Shown one piece after another: positions 45,319 to 53,832 of a stretch of DNA of 64,000 bases (the stretch's first letter is position 1; every line of letters starts with the position of its first letter). The translations under genes and the position numbers were made by a program. The notes beneath the pieces were generated by a model. That model searched no databases, had not been told where the DNA came from, and worked only from the letters and a program-made list of their open reading frames with translations. This DNA is from Nesterenkonia sedimenti (GTDB lineage: Bacteria > Actinomycetota > Actinomycetes > Actinomycetales > Micrococcaceae). The DNA lies in NCBI RefSeq assembly GCF_012641515.1, contig NZ_JABAHY010000008.1, forward strand, positions 83,765 to 147,764, written 5' to 3'.

Positions 45319-46667
45319 ATAGTTCTGCCTGGACTGCGCCGATTGCGGCGGCACCGGTCTGCGGTGATGTCTCCGTCCCGGCGTCGAAATCTCTGACCAA
45401 CCGCTATCTGCTGCTGGCTGCCCTGGCAGATGATGCCGGGCGAGGGACACCTTCGACGGTGATCAATCCCCTGCAGTCCCGGGATTCGCAGCTGATGCTG
45501 GCTGCCCTGGAGCGCCTGGGTGCTGGTATTGAGCATCTGAAAGTAGCCGGTGAGCCAGCGGTGAGAATTACGCCGATCAGTCTCGGCGGTGGGACCTCCT
45601 CCCCCACTGCCGAGACTGCGGCGGAGCCGGTCGCCGTCGACTGTGGTCTGGCCGGCACTGTGATGCGCTTCCTGCCGGCAGTTGCTGCCCTGACTGGTCG
45701 CCGTGTGTTTTTCGACGGCGATGCCACTGCCTACCACCGTCCGATGGGCGCTGTTCTTGAGGGCCTGCGTGGCCTGGGCGTGCAGATCACCGAAGAGGGC
45801 GAGCCCGGCTTCCTACCCTTCACTATTCACCCCCACGAGCAGGGACTGACCGGTGATGAGGTGACCATTGATGCCTCTGCCTCCTCTCAATTCGTCTCCG
45901 GTCTGCTGCTTGCCGCTGCCCGTTTCCCCCGCGGTCTGACCCTTCACCACTCGGGTTCTCAGGTGCCCTCTCTGGAGCATGTGGAGATGACCCTGAAGGT
46001 TCTACGTGATCTCGGAGTTGAGGTGGACTCCCCCACTCCCTACTCCTGGCGGGTCCAGCCAGGGGTTATCGAGCCTTTCACCGTCCGGGTGGAACCTGAT
46101 CTGTCCAATGCCGGACCTTTCCTCTGTGCGGCTGCGGTGACCGGTGGTGAGGTCTCCATGCCGGGTTGGCCGCTGAGCTCCACTCAGATCGGGAGGCGGT
46201 GGCCGGAGCTGCTGCGGGATTTCGGCTGCGACGTGAAGCTGGAGCCCACCAGCGACAGCACAGGCACCCTGTATGTGCGTGGACCCCAGCGGCTGAGCAG
46301 TCCAGGTGTCGTCGACGGCACCGCGGAGCTGACTCCCACTGTTGCTGCCCTTGCGGCCCTGTGCCCGGAGGAGACCAAGTTCACCTCGGTCCAGCATCTG
46401 CGCGGCCATGAGACTGACCGGCTGGCGGCCCTGGTGGCCGAGATCCGTCGGCTGGGCGGTCAGGCGGAGGAGACCGATGACGGTTTCCGGGTCCTCTCCC
46501 CCGTACGCCATGGTGCCGAGGTCTTCAGCTATGCCGATCACCGAATGGCCACCTTCGGTGCGATCCTGGGCCTGGTCATCCCCGAGGTGAGCGTTGAGGA
46601 CATCGGTTCGACCTCCAAGACTATGCCTGACTTCCCCCAACGGTGGAAGGAGCTCGTGGCTCCATGA
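45315..46667 (+). CDS. aroA: 3-phosphoshikimate 1-carboxyvinyltransferase (EPSP synthase), apparent CTG start
   Basis: Sixth enzyme of the shikimate pathway, making EPSP from shikimate 3-phosphate and phosphoenolpyruvate. The conserved N terminus (WTAPIAAAPVCGDVSVPASK then SLTNR) lies upstream of every in-frame ATG, GTG or TTG. The only plausible initiation codon is CTG at 45315. It overlaps the doxX stop (CTGA) and has AAGGA nine bases before it. Other motifs: GLAGTVMRFLPA near 65, ASASSQFVSGLLL near 190 and SYADHRMATFGAIL near 410. The protein is then 450 residues long. Starting at GTG 45459 would remove substrate-binding residues. Confidence 0.92.
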   Translation: MNSSAWTAPIAAAPVCGDVSVPASKSLTNRYLLLAALADDAGRGTPSTVINPLQSRDSQLMLAALERLGAGIEHLKVAGEPAVRITPISLGGGTSSPTAETAAEPVAVDCGLAGTVMRFLPAVAALTGRRVFFDGDATAYHRPMGAVLEGLRGLGVQITEEGEPGFLPFTIHPHEQGLTGDEVTIDASASSQFVSGLLLAAARFPRGLTLHHSGSQVPSLEHVEMTLKVLRDLGVEVDSPTPYSWRVQPGVIEPFTVRVEPDLSNAGPFLCAAAVTGGEVSMPGWPLSSTQIGRRWPELLRDFGCDVKLEPTSDSTGTLYVRGPQRLSSPGVVDGTAELTPTVAALAALCPEETKFTSVQHLRGHETDRLAALVAEIRRLGGQAEETDDGFRVLSPVRHGAEVFSYADHRMATFGAILGLVIPEVSVEDIGSTSKTMPDFPQRWKELVAP

Positions 46668-47662
46668 GCCGTTGGGATTCCTGGGATGAGTCCCGGGTGC
46701 GGGTTCGTCCGAATAAGAAGGGCTCCCGCCCCCGGACTAAGGAGACCCCGGATTACTCAGATGCTGAGCTGGCCCGGGTCCTGCAGGTCGACCGCGGCCG
46801 GTACCTGTGTTCCCTCATGGCGGATGAAAGCCCGCTGACCGCGGTTCGGGCCAAAGCCCTGCGCCGCACCCCGGTGGTACCCGGTGACCTCGTTCGCCTG
46901 GTCGGCGATACCTCTGGTGAGGAGGGAACACTGGCCAGACTGGTGCATATCGAGGAGCGCAAAACCCTGCTGCGCCGCTCCTCTGATGATGAGGGCGCGG
47001 TGGAGGAACGGGTGATCGTGGCCAATGCCGATCAGCTGCTGATCGTAGTCGCCGCAGCCAATCCTGAACCCCGCACCGGGTTCATCGACCGGGCCCTGGT
47101 CGCCGCCTATGAGGCTGATATCGAACCGATTCTGCTGATCACCAAAACTGATCTCGCTGACCCCGCAGAGCTGATCGCTCACTATGAGCAGCTGGATCTG
47201 ACCATCCTGACCTCAGCCAATGTCGCCCAGGAGGCGGTCAGCCGGCTGACCGAACTGCTCACCGAAAAGGTCACCGCGCTGATCGGGCACTCCGGGGTTG
47301 GGAAATCGACCGTGGTCAATGCACTCACCGGGGCGGATCGGGCCACCGGCGGGGTCAATGCCATCACTGGACGAGGCCGGCACACCTCCTCCTCCGCGGT
47401 GGCGCTGAGCATGCCCACTGGTGGGTGGGTTATCGACACCCCCGGTGTGCGCAGCTTCGGTCTAGCCCATATCGACCCCGATGATGTGCTGGCCGCCTTC
47501 GAGGACCTCGCCCCCGGCTCAGCCGACTGTGAATCAAACTGCGCCCACCTCTCCGCCGAGGGCGGCTGCGCCCTGGATGCGTATGTCGAGGCCGGAAATG
47601 CCGGTCAGAACGGGCCTGCCCGGCTGAAATCCCTGCGCGGGCTGCTGCAGTCGTTAGGCTGA
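46664..47662 (+). CDS. rsgA: Ribosome small-subunit-dependent GTPase RsgA
   Basis: Circularly permuted GTPase that helps late maturation of the 30S subunit. The OB-fold N-domain is followed by motif order G4 (TKTD near 167), G1 (GHSGVGKST near 208) and G3 (DTPGVRSFGL near 260). The C-terminal zinc site is CESNCAHLSAEGGC. The ATG at 46664 overlaps the aroA stop (ATGA) and gives 332 residues. In M. tuberculosis too, an rsgA homologue lies beside aroA. Confidence 0.94.
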   Translation: MSRWDSWDESRVRVRPNKKGSRPRTKETPDYSDAELARVLQVDRGRYLCSLMADESPLTAVRAKALRRTPVVPGDLVRLVGDTSGEEGTLARLVHIEERKTLLRRSSDDEGAVEERVIVANADQLLIVVAAANPEPRTGFIDRALVAAYEADIEPILLITKTDLADPAELIAHYEQLDLTILTSANVAQEAVSRLTELLTEKVTALIGHSGVGKSTVVNALTGADRATGGVNAITGRGRHTSSSAVALSMPTGGWVIDTPGVRSFGLAHIDPDDVLAAFEDLAPGSADCESNCAHLSAEGGCALDAYVEAGNAGQNGPARLKSLRGLLQSLG

Positions 47663-47667
47663 ACCCC

Positions 47668-48474
47668 ATGAGCCTGCATTCCAGCCCGTACACCGAGGAT
47701 CTGCGCCTGGCGCATATGATCGCCGATTCGGTCGACGCCCAGACCATGCAGCATTTCAACGCCATGGACTTCGAGGTGGAGACTAAGCCGGACCTCACCC
47801 CGGTGACCGTGGCCGACCGAAGCGCGGAGGAACTGATTCGCTCCCAGCTCTCCCGAGCCCGCGGCCGCGATGCCATCTACGGCGAGGAGTTCGGCGAATC
47901 CGGTTCCGGTCCCCGTCGCTGGGTGCTCGATCCCATCGACGGAACGAAGAACTTCATCCGCGGGGTCCCGGTCTGGGCGACGCTTATCGCCCTGGTCGAT
48001 CACGGTGAGCCCGTGATGGGTGTAGTCTCGGCCCCCGCCCTGGGTCGACGCTGGTGGGCTGCCAAGGACGGCGGAGCCTACACCGGTAAGTCTCTCTCCT
48101 CTGCCCGGCAGCTCAATGTCTCCAAGGTCTCCGCCCTGGAGGATGCCAGCTTCTCCTACTCCTCGATGGAGGGGTGGAAGGAGATCGGCCGCTTCGACCA
48201 GTTCCTGGGTCTGACCGAGACCGTCTGGCGCACCCGGGCCTATGGCGATTTCTGGTCCTACTGCATGGTCGCCGAAGGCGCAGTGGATCTCGCCGCCGAG
48301 CCGGAGCTGGAGCTCTACGATATGGCCGCCCTGGTGCCGATTGTCACCGAGGCCGGTGGGGAGTTCACCTCCCTGGATAATGACCCCGGCTGCTCCGGGG
48401 CCAATGCCCTAGCCAGCAATGGTCTGCTGCACGAGCCAGCATTATCTGCCTTGACCCCCGAGCTCAGCTCCTGA
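47668..48474 (+). CDS. hisN: Histidinol-phosphatase, inositol-monophosphatase type
   Basis: Metal-dependent phosphatase of 268 residues, probably acting on L-histidinol phosphate. The motifs are typical: DLTPVTVADRSAEELIR near 35, GEEFGESG near 73, DPIDGTKNFIRGVPVWATLI near 89-108 and AEGAVDLAAEPELELYDMAAL near 203. The IMPase family also includes inositol and fructose phosphatases, so the substrate is inferred from the actinobacterial HisN subgroup. The start is five bases after rsgA; TAGGCT lies seven bases before the ATG, so it may also have its own leaderless transcript. Confidence 0.86.
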   Translation: MSLHSSPYTEDLRLAHMIADSVDAQTMQHFNAMDFEVETKPDLTPVTVADRSAEELIRSQLSRARGRDAIYGEEFGESGSGPRRWVLDPIDGTKNFIRGVPVWATLIALVDHGEPVMGVVSAPALGRRWWAAKDGGAYTGKSLSSARQLNVSKVSALEDASFSYSSMEGWKEIGRFDQFLGLTETVWRTRAYGDFWSYCMVAEGAVDLAAEPELELYDMAALVPIVTEAGGEFTSLDNDPGCSGANALASNGLLHEPALSALTPELSS

Positions 48475-48500
48475 AGCCTCCGGCCTATTGGGTCATCGCC

Positions 48501-48812
48501 TCAGCCGGTGCTGCCAGGGTTCCTGCGCAGTCCGAGGTCTCTAAGAGATCCTCGATGAAGGCCTATTCCTCCGGGTTCGTATTCGACCGTGCAGCCATCT
48601 TCATCGATGGATATGGTCGCCGCGTCCAGATCCCGGGCCAGGATGTCATTGCGGGTATCGCAGCCGGTGCCGTCGGCGTCGTCGTAGGTTTCGATCCGTT
48701 CAAGTACATCGATGGCGAGCTCGTCCTGCGCCTGTGCTGGTGCGACTGTGGCACCGGATGCAAAGAGTCCCGCGGTCAGGGCTGCCAGCCCCGTCCTGAG
48801 CAGTTTCTTCAT
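48501..48812 (-). pseudogene. Truncated secreted HNH endonuclease (DUF1524) gene
   Basis: A good Sec signal peptide (MKKLLRTGLAALTAGLFASG, cleavage after AQA) leads into the conserved start of the DUF1524 family: GCDTRNDILARDLDA near 50-64. The similarity ends near DEDGCTVEY. The catalytic HNH part with its DHVVAL-like motif is absent, and 30 unrelated residues follow. Just past the break, another frame reads AFIEDLLETSDCAGTLAAPA up to a stop, perhaps the end of a second gene joined here. Its ATG overlaps the stop of the upstream gene. It probably has no nuclease activity. Confidence 0.6.
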
Positions 48813-49165
48813 CCGTCCTCCTGGAGTATGTGGTGGCGGATCATCGCGCTCAGAGTTGATTGGAGGTCGGTGGTGTCGGTTTCGGGTGAGCCGCTCAGCA
48901 GCAGATGTTCGCTGGCCTCTCCGGGGTGGATGGTCACCGTGGCGCTGCGCTGGAGACAGCAGGACCCCGATGGTCCGCTCAGGGAGACTTCGATGCGGTA
49001 CTGCTGCTGGTGTGAGGTCAGCAGGACCACGTGGTGGTCGCCATCGTGGTCAGTCTGATCCGTGGGGGTGGGTTGATCCTGGTGCACAGTGCGGTATTCG
49101 CGGCGCTCAAGCTCAGCGCCGGTGTCGAAGAGTGCATTGACACATGCCTGCTTGGCCGTACTCAT
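48809..49165 (-). CDS. Hypothetical protein
   Basis: Protein of 118 residues that I do not recognise. It is polar, with no signal peptide or membrane segment, and has a His/Asp-rich middle (DQTDHDGDHHVVLL) and a CC pair (SGSCCLQ). The ATG at 49165 (MSTAKQACVNALFDTG) follows GAGGAG nine bases upstream. It is coupled by an ATGA overlap to the DUF1524 remnant. It is divergent from the metal-uptake operon, with the shared upstream region at 49166-49294. Confidence 0.6.
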   Translation of the reverse strand: MSTAKQACVNALFDTGAELERREYRTVHQDQPTPTDQTDHDGDHHVVLLTSHQQQYRIEVSLSGPSGSCCLQRSATVTIHPGEASEHLLLSGSPETDTTDLQSTLSAMIRHHILQEDG

Positions 49166-49264
49166 CCGGTGGGGCTCCTCACAGTGTTTAGGACGCAGCT
49201 TCACGCTAACCACACTGTTACCCGCCACGCCAGGGCTTTGGCAGGACTGCCGGGCAATTTGAAG

Positions 49265-49301
49265 TTTAGGTTCACCTGAGACTAAGGTGTAGGCATGCCT
49301 A
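49265..49301 (+). promoter_or_regulatory. Promoter and DtxR/MntR-type operators of the second metal-uptake operon
   Basis: TAAGGT (49283-49288) lies six bases before the ATG at 49295, indicating a leaderless transcript. Two inverted repeats flank it: AGGTTCACCT (49268-49277) and the perfect 12-bp palindrome TAGGCATGCCTA (49290-49301), which covers the start codon. The arms resemble the AGG/CCT half-sites of DtxR-family operators. The DtxR-family gene at the end of the same operon is the expected regulator. Confidence 0.55.
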
Positions 49302-50227
49302 AATTTGCTAATGGGGCATGGTCAAAGGCGACCGCCCTCAGCACTGCAGCCTTCGCCGCTGCCGCCCTGACCTCCTGCGATACCGAGCAGGGCGCCAGCC
49401 CGGAAGCTACACCGCAGGTGGTGACCACCTTCTCCGTGCTGGCCGATATGACCGCCGAGATCGGTGGTGATCGCATCGAGGTCCAGTCCATCACCCCGGT
49501 CGGCGCAGAGGTGCATGAATACGATCCCGCTCCCGCTGATATCCAGGCGGTCACCGACGCCGATCTGGTCATCGAGAACGGTCTGAACCTGGAGGAATGG
49601 TTCGAACAGTTCATCGCCCACTCTGATGCCCCGGTGGTCACCGCCTCGGAGGGCATCGAGGTCCAAGAGGTCACCGGTCTGCCCAATCACCCCGATGGCG
49701 CCCAGGGCCTGCCCGAGGATCCGCACGGGTGGATCAGCCCCGTGCAGGCGATCACCTATATCGACAATATTGAGGCCGGTCTGGCCGAGCTCTCCCCTGA
49801 GGATGCCGAGTATTTCGCCGAGCGGGCCGATGAGTACCGGCAGCAGCTGACCGAACTGGCCGAGCAGGCCCAGGATCGGGCCGCTGAGCTGGATGCTGAT
49901 TATCTCGTCACTTGTGAGGGCGCCTTCGGCTACCTCGCCCGGGATCTGGGGCTCTCCGAGCATTACCTCTGGCCGCTGAACGCTGAGAACGAGGGCACCC
50001 CGCAGCAGGTGGAGGCGCAGATCGACTTCGTTGAGGACAACGGGGTGGAAACCATCTTCTGTGAGTCCACAGTCAACGACGACGCCCAGGCCCAGGTGGC
50101 CGAATCCACCGGGGCCGAACTGGCCGGCCCACTCTATGTGGACTCCCTCACCGAGGACGGGGATGCCGATACCTATCTGCAGCTACTGGAGTACACCATC
50201 GACACTATTCTGAGCAGTCATGAGTAG
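49295..50227 (+). CDS. mntA: Metal ABC transporter substrate-binding lipoprotein (probably manganese)
   Basis: Cluster A-1 metal-binding lipoprotein of 310 residues. The signal peptide ends in lipobox LTSC. Metal ligands are suggested by GAEVHEYDPAPADIQ near 70 and DPHGWISPVQAI near 143, and CEGAFGYLARDLGLSEHY stands near 207. There is no histidine-rich loop of the kind common in zinc binders. With the following ATPase, permease and DtxR-family regulator, manganese (or iron) is more likely than zinc, which has its own operon at 32-35 kb. The name mntA is a functional guess. Confidence 0.82.
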   Translation: MPKFANGAWSKATALSTAAFAAAALTSCDTEQGASPEATPQVVTTFSVLADMTAEIGGDRIEVQSITPVGAEVHEYDPAPADIQAVTDADLVIENGLNLEEWFEQFIAHSDAPVVTASEGIEVQEVTGLPNHPDGAQGLPEDPHGWISPVQAITYIDNIEAGLAELSPEDAEYFAERADEYRQQLTELAEQAQDRAAELDADYLVTCEGAFGYLARDLGLSEHYLWPLNAENEGTPQQVEAQIDFVEDNGVETIFCESTVNDDAQAQVAESTGAELAGPLYVDSLTEDGDADTYLQLLEYTIDTILSSHE

Positions 50228-50975
50228 AACCGATACTTCTGCGCAGGGACACCGGTCTGCCCCGGTACGGGTGCAGCGGCTGACCGCTGGCTATCCGGGG
50301 GTCATTGCCCTTCAGGAGGTCAGCCTGGAGCTGGGGGCCGGGCAGATCACCGCCCTGCTGGGGGCCAATGGTTCGGGGAAGTCCACTCTCTTCTCGGCCC
50401 TGCTGGGTCTTGCCCCGGTGGCCCAGGGCACGGTGAAGCTCTTCGGCCGGGAGCCGGTGGCAGCCCGTCGTCGTAATTTGGTCTCCTATGTCCCCCAGCA
50501 TGAGCAGGTGGACACCACGTTTCCGATCACTGTGGATCAGGTAGTGGCCATGGGACGGTATCCGCATACTGGGTTCACCCGGCGGGCGAAGGCTACTGAC
50601 CGGCAGGCGGTGGATGCGGCCCTGGATCAGGTGCAGCTGAGTGAGTTCCGCCGCCGTGGGATCGGTCAGCTCTCCGGGGGTCAGCGTAAACGCACGTTTC
50701 TGGCCAGGGCCTTGGCCCAGGGGGCTCCGCTGATGCTTTTGGATGAGCCGTTCGCCGGTGTGGACCGCGGCAGTGAGCAGGTAATCACCTCGGTGCTGCA
50801 TGAACTGCGCGACGCCGGGACTACCGTATTGATTTCCACCCACCATCTGGAGGGGGTTGAGCAGTTGGCCGATCAGGTGATTCTACTGCACCGCAGGGTG
50901 CTTGCCGCCGGCGCCCCTGCTGAGGTGCTCACCGATGAGCAGTTGGCCCGAGCTTTTGGGGCGGCCCTGCAATGA
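50220..50975 (+). CDS. mntB: Metal ABC transporter ATP-binding protein
   Basis: ATPase of 251 residues. Walker A is GANGSGKST near 50, the signature is LSGGQRKRTFLARAL near 152, Walker B is LMLLDEPFAG near 170 and the switch histidine is in VLISTHH. SYVPQHEQVDTTFPITVDQVV is typical of manganese/zinc importers. The ATG overlaps the end of the binding-protein gene by eight bases and the stop overlaps the permease start (ATGA). Confidence 0.9.
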   Translation: MSRTDTSAQGHRSAPVRVQRLTAGYPGVIALQEVSLELGAGQITALLGANGSGKSTLFSALLGLAPVAQGTVKLFGREPVAARRRNLVSYVPQHEQVDTTFPITVDQVVAMGRYPHTGFTRRAKATDRQAVDAALDQVQLSEFRRRGIGQLSGGQRKRTFLARALAQGAPLMLLDEPFAGVDRGSEQVITSVLHELRDAGTTVLISTHHLEGVEQLADQVILLHRRVLAAGAPAEVLTDEQLARAFGAALQ

Positions 50976-51832
50976 TCGATTTTCTGCTGACTCCCCTGGA
51001 GTATCCGTTTATGCAGAACGCCCTGGCGGTGGCGGTGATCTCGGCTGCGGTCTGCGGGATGCTCTCCTCCTGGTTGGTGCTCATGGGCTGGTCGCTGATG
51101 GGTGAGGCCGTGGCGCATTCCATCCTGCCCGGGGTGGTACTGGCCTTTGTGCTCGGTGTCCCCCTGGGTGCTGGGGCTTTTGTCTTCGGCATGCTGGCGG
51201 TGGCTCTGATCGGGCTGCTGGGTCAGACCACCGCTCTGAAACGCGACACCACCATCGGTGTAGTTTTCACCTCTCTGTTTGCCCTGGGGTTGGTGCTGAT
51301 GTCCACGGTGACCACGCAGACGCATCTGCAGCACATCCTCTTCGGCAATGTGCTGGGCACTTCTCGGGCTGATCTGTATCAGGTGGCCGGATTGGCTGCG
51401 GTGACCGTGGCCGTACTGCTGATCAAGCGCAGGGATTTCACTCTGGTGGCCTTCGACCGGATCTATGCCCGGGCCATCGGACTGCCGGTGGGCGTGCTGA
51501 CCACGGTGCTGCTGGTGCTGCTGGCCCTGACCACGATCACCGCCCTGCAGACCCTGGGCGTGATTCTGGTGGTGGCCATGCTGGTTATCCCCGGTGCCAC
51601 AGGTTTCCTGGTGGCCCGCAGTTTCCCGGTCATGCTGGGCATCTCGGTCGCGGTCGGGATTCTGGCCGCGGTGATCGGGGTTTATGCCAGTTATTGGCTG
51701 AATATCTCCACTGGTGGGGCGATTGTGCTGGCTGCTGCTGGTCAGTTCGCCCTGGGGTATCTGTTACGCCTGCTGACCGGGCGTCGTCGTCCTCGGATCC
51801 GCCGCTCGGCGGTGCAGACCCTGGCAGAATAG
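50972..51832 (+). CDS. mntC: Metal ABC transporter permease
   Basis: ABC-3 family membrane protein of 286 residues with about eight or nine helices. It begins with LLTPLEYPFMQNALAVAVI, and WSLMGEAVAHSILPGVVLA near 43-60 is the conserved metal-permease segment. VILVVAMLVIPGATGFLVAR near 195 is also characteristic. It forms the transport channel with the ATPase just upstream and ends four bases before the regulator gene. Confidence 0.91.
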   Translation: MIDFLLTPLEYPFMQNALAVAVISAAVCGMLSSWLVLMGWSLMGEAVAHSILPGVVLAFVLGVPLGAGAFVFGMLAVALIGLLGQTTALKRDTTIGVVFTSLFALGLVLMSTVTTQTHLQHILFGNVLGTSRADLYQVAGLAAVTVAVLLIKRRDFTLVAFDRIYARAIGLPVGVLTTVLLVLLALTTITALQTLGVILVVAMLVIPGATGFLVARSFPVMLGISVAVGILAAVIGVYASYWLNISTGGAIVLAAAGQFALGYLLRLLTGRRRPRIRRSAVQTLAE

Positions 51833-51836
51833 AGCT

Positions 51837-52541
51837 ATGCCACGTACCTCGGACCAGGGTCGCTCAACTCTCCCCACCAAAGGGGCCACCACCTCGGTGG
51901 AGGATTATGCGAAGACTATCTATGGTCTCGCGGAGTGGGAGGGCGCTGATGTGACAGCAAGCGCCCTGGCCCGGACTTTGGGGGTCTCCAACCCCTCGGT
52001 TTCGCTGATGGTGCGGAAGATGGCTGAGCAGGGCTTGGTGGAGCATCAGCCCTATGCCCCGGTGCGTCTGACTGAGGCGGGGCGCCGGTTGGCCCTGGCT
52101 ATGGTTCGCCGCCACCGGCTGATCGAGACCTGGTTGGTCAAGGAACTGGGCTACGGCTGGGATGAGGTGCATGAGGAGGCCGAGCGTCTGGAGCATTCGG
52201 TCTCGGATACTTTCATTGAGCGGCTCGATGCCCGGTTGGGTCATCCCACCACTGATCCACATGGGGATCCGATTCCGGCTGCTGATCTCTCCCTGAACTA
52301 CCCGGAGACCACACTGCTGTGCCGGGTGCCCGCCGAGGCGGAGGTCCGCGTGGAGCAGGTGGATGATTCCGTGCCGGAGGCGCTGCGGGCCCTGGCCGAG
52401 CAGCAGGTGCCCATCGGCGCCCAGGTGACCGTGGTCTCCTCGACCCGTGGTGATGTGGTTGTCAGCGCCAGCGGAGGCTCCCCTGTGCCCTTGGATCACG
52501 ATGTGGCCCACGCCGTGCGGGTCAGCGTGTCTGCTCAGTAG
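51837..52541 (+). CDS. mntR: DtxR-family metal-dependent regulator, MntR-like
   Basis: Repressor of 234 residues. The winged helix (YAKTIYGLAEWEGADVTASA then LARTLGVSNPSVSLMVRKM) is followed by the metal-binding dimerisation part (RRHRLIETWLVKELGYGWDEVHEEAERLEHSVS) and a C-terminal FeoA/SH3-like domain. The three-domain build is shared by IdeR and actinobacterial MntR. Its place at the end of a metal-uptake operon suggests it senses the imported metal, probably manganese, and acts on the operators at 49265-49301. IdeR-like iron sensing is the alternative. Confidence 0.85.
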   Translation: MPRTSDQGRSTLPTKGATTSVEDYAKTIYGLAEWEGADVTASALARTLGVSNPSVSLMVRKMAEQGLVEHQPYAPVRLTEAGRRLALAMVRRHRLIETWLVKELGYGWDEVHEEAERLEHSVSDTFIERLDARLGHPTTDPHGDPIPAADLSLNYPETTLLCRVPAEAEVRVEQVDDSVPEALRALAEQQVPIGAQVTVVSSTRGDVVVSASGGSPVPLDHDVAHAVRVSVSAQ

Positions 52542-52566
52542 GCCCCGGACGTCTATTCTGTAGCCT

Positions 52567-53037
52567 GTGCCGAGATCTCGTATTGCTCTGATCGCCTGGG
52601 TGGCGGCTGCTGGTGCCGTGGGGGCGGTGCTGCGTCTGCTGATGGTGGAGCTCTCTGATGAAGTCTTCATGAAATTCCCGTGGATGACCCTGGCCATCAA
52701 CCTGTTGGGATCCGGTGCTTTGGGGCTTTTGGTGGGGGTTTCCCATGCGTGGTCTCGGCTGCCGAAGTGGACGATTCCAGTGTTGGGAACGGGTCTTTTG
52801 GGCTCGTTCACCACTTTCTCGACGGTGGTGCTGGCTGTGGTGCTGGCCCAGGACCGGGAACTGTTCACCCTGACCTCAGCTGATGAAGTGATTCCGCCTG
52901 GGCTTTTCGAAATGGTGGCTTATCTGTTGATCTCGGTGATCTTCTGTACCGCCGCAGCAGCTGCTGGGATGACCATAGGCCGGGCAATCTTCGGCTGCAC
53001 GGGAATGCAGTGTAAGCACGGGGGTGATGGCCCGTGA
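52567..53037 (+). CDS. crcB1: Fluoride efflux channel subunit CrcB/FluC (first copy)
   Basis: Four-helix membrane protein of 156 residues. The conserved fluoride-channel sequence GTGLLGSFTTFSTVVLAVVL is near 73-92 and NLLGSGALGLLVG near 44. The GTG start at 52567 has TATTCT seven bases upstream and no Shine-Dalgarno site. Actinobacteria often carry two tandem copies that form a heterodimer. A loop of about 20 residues between helices 3 and 4 and a Cys-containing tail (CTGMQCKHG) are extra. No fluoride riboswitch fits in the 25-bp gap. Confidence 0.9.
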   Translation: MPRSRIALIAWVAAAGAVGAVLRLLMVELSDEVFMKFPWMTLAINLLGSGALGLLVGVSHAWSRLPKWTIPVLGTGLLGSFTTFSTVVLAVVLAQDRELFTLTSADEVIPPGLFEMVAYLLISVIFCTAAAAAGMTIGRAIFGCTGMQCKHGGDGP

Positions 53038-53405
53038 CCTTGGATGTGAGCCTGGGACTGGTTTTGGCGGTGGCCCTTGGTGGGGCCGCCGGTGCGGTCT
53101 GCCGATACCTGCTGGAGAGCCTCTGGCGGGCCGGGATTCTGATCGCCAATACTCTGGGCTGTCTGCTGCTGGGCCTGATGATCGGTATCGCTGCGGTGGC
53201 CACCCCCTGGGATGCCGGGGTCTCCGCCCTGGTGAGCGTGGGGTTCATCGGGGCGTTGAGCACTTTCTCGGCAGTCTCACTCAGGGCTGCTCAGCATTGG
53301 CTGGCCGGGGAACGAACCGTTGCTGCGGGACTGTGGCTGGTACATACCGGGGCGGGCCTCGGCGCGGGAATATTGGGCATTGCTGCGGCCTTGTTACTGA
53401 TATAA
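53034..53405 (+). CDS. crcB2: Fluoride efflux channel subunit CrcB/FluC (second copy)
   Basis: Membrane protein of 123 residues with four helices: ALGGAAGAVCRYLLESLW near 14 (the conserved arginine after the first helix), NTLGCLLLGLMIGIA near 39, and the channel motif SVGFIGALSTFSAVSL near 70. Usually this motif reads GGLTTFST, so this copy is the more diverged one. Its GTG overlaps the stop of the first copy (GTGA), supporting equal production of both subunits. Confidence 0.88.
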   Translation: MTLDVSLGLVLAVALGGAAGAVCRYLLESLWRAGILIANTLGCLLLGLMIGIAAVATPWDAGVSALVSVGFIGALSTFSAVSLRAAQHWLAGERTVAAGLWLVHTGAGLGAGILGIAAALLLI

Positions 53406-53415
53406 ACTAGAGAGT

Positions 53416-53437
53416 CCGCCATTTGGCGGTGTTGTTT
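53416..53437 (+). terminator. Weak terminator after the crcB pair
   Basis: CCGCC (53416-53420) and GGCGG (53425-53429) form a short stem followed by TGTTGTTT. It lies about 10 bp after crcB2 and 14 bp before the tmRNA. The stem is only five pairs, so efficiency is doubtful. Confidence 0.45.
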
Positions 53438-53450
53438 GATAACTACACAC

Positions 53451-53824
53451 GGGGCCGATCGGTTTCGACGATCTGTCGTGATCATGGGGAAGCGAGCCGT
53501 GGACGCCAAGTGACCACGTTAAAACCCCTTGCGCAACCCAATAAGTGCCGAATCTAAGCGCACTGACTTCGCCCTCGCTGCCTAATCCAGCGACCGCGAG
53601 TCTGTCAGCCTGAGTTTGCTATCGACTCAGAGTCTGGCATCAGCTAGATAGCCACTGGAGAGACTCCCTCGCCGCAGGGGAGGCTCTCGACAATTTATGC
53701 GGCTGGGTCTGTCAGGCGCTTGTCTGCATGACGCCTGGGACCGAGCAACACTGCTTAGCAGACTGCGCTCGGAGAAGCCCATGTGACTACAGATCGGACG
53801 CGGGTTCAATTCCCGCCGGCTCCA
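53451..53824 (+). ncRNA. ssrA: Transfer-messenger RNA (tmRNA)
   Basis: Rescues ribosomes stalled on broken mRNA and tags the product for degradation. The 5' end GGGGCCGATCGGTTTCGAC and the 3' end (T-arm GGTTCAATTCC, then CGGCTCC and A) form the alanine-tRNA-like domain. The acceptor pairs GGGGCCG/CGGCTCC include one G-U. The tag frame begins at GCC 53547 and reads AESKRTDFALAA before TAA at 53583-53585. The 3' CCA is not encoded. The tag type is that of Micrococcaceae relatives. SmpB is not encoded in this window. Confidence 0.97.
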
Positions 53825-53832
53825 CTTGTGAC

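Noticed and set aside
52541..52567. Fluoride riboswitch before crcB1
   Set aside because: The gap to mntR is only 25 bp and the gene appears leaderless, so there is no room for the aptamer.
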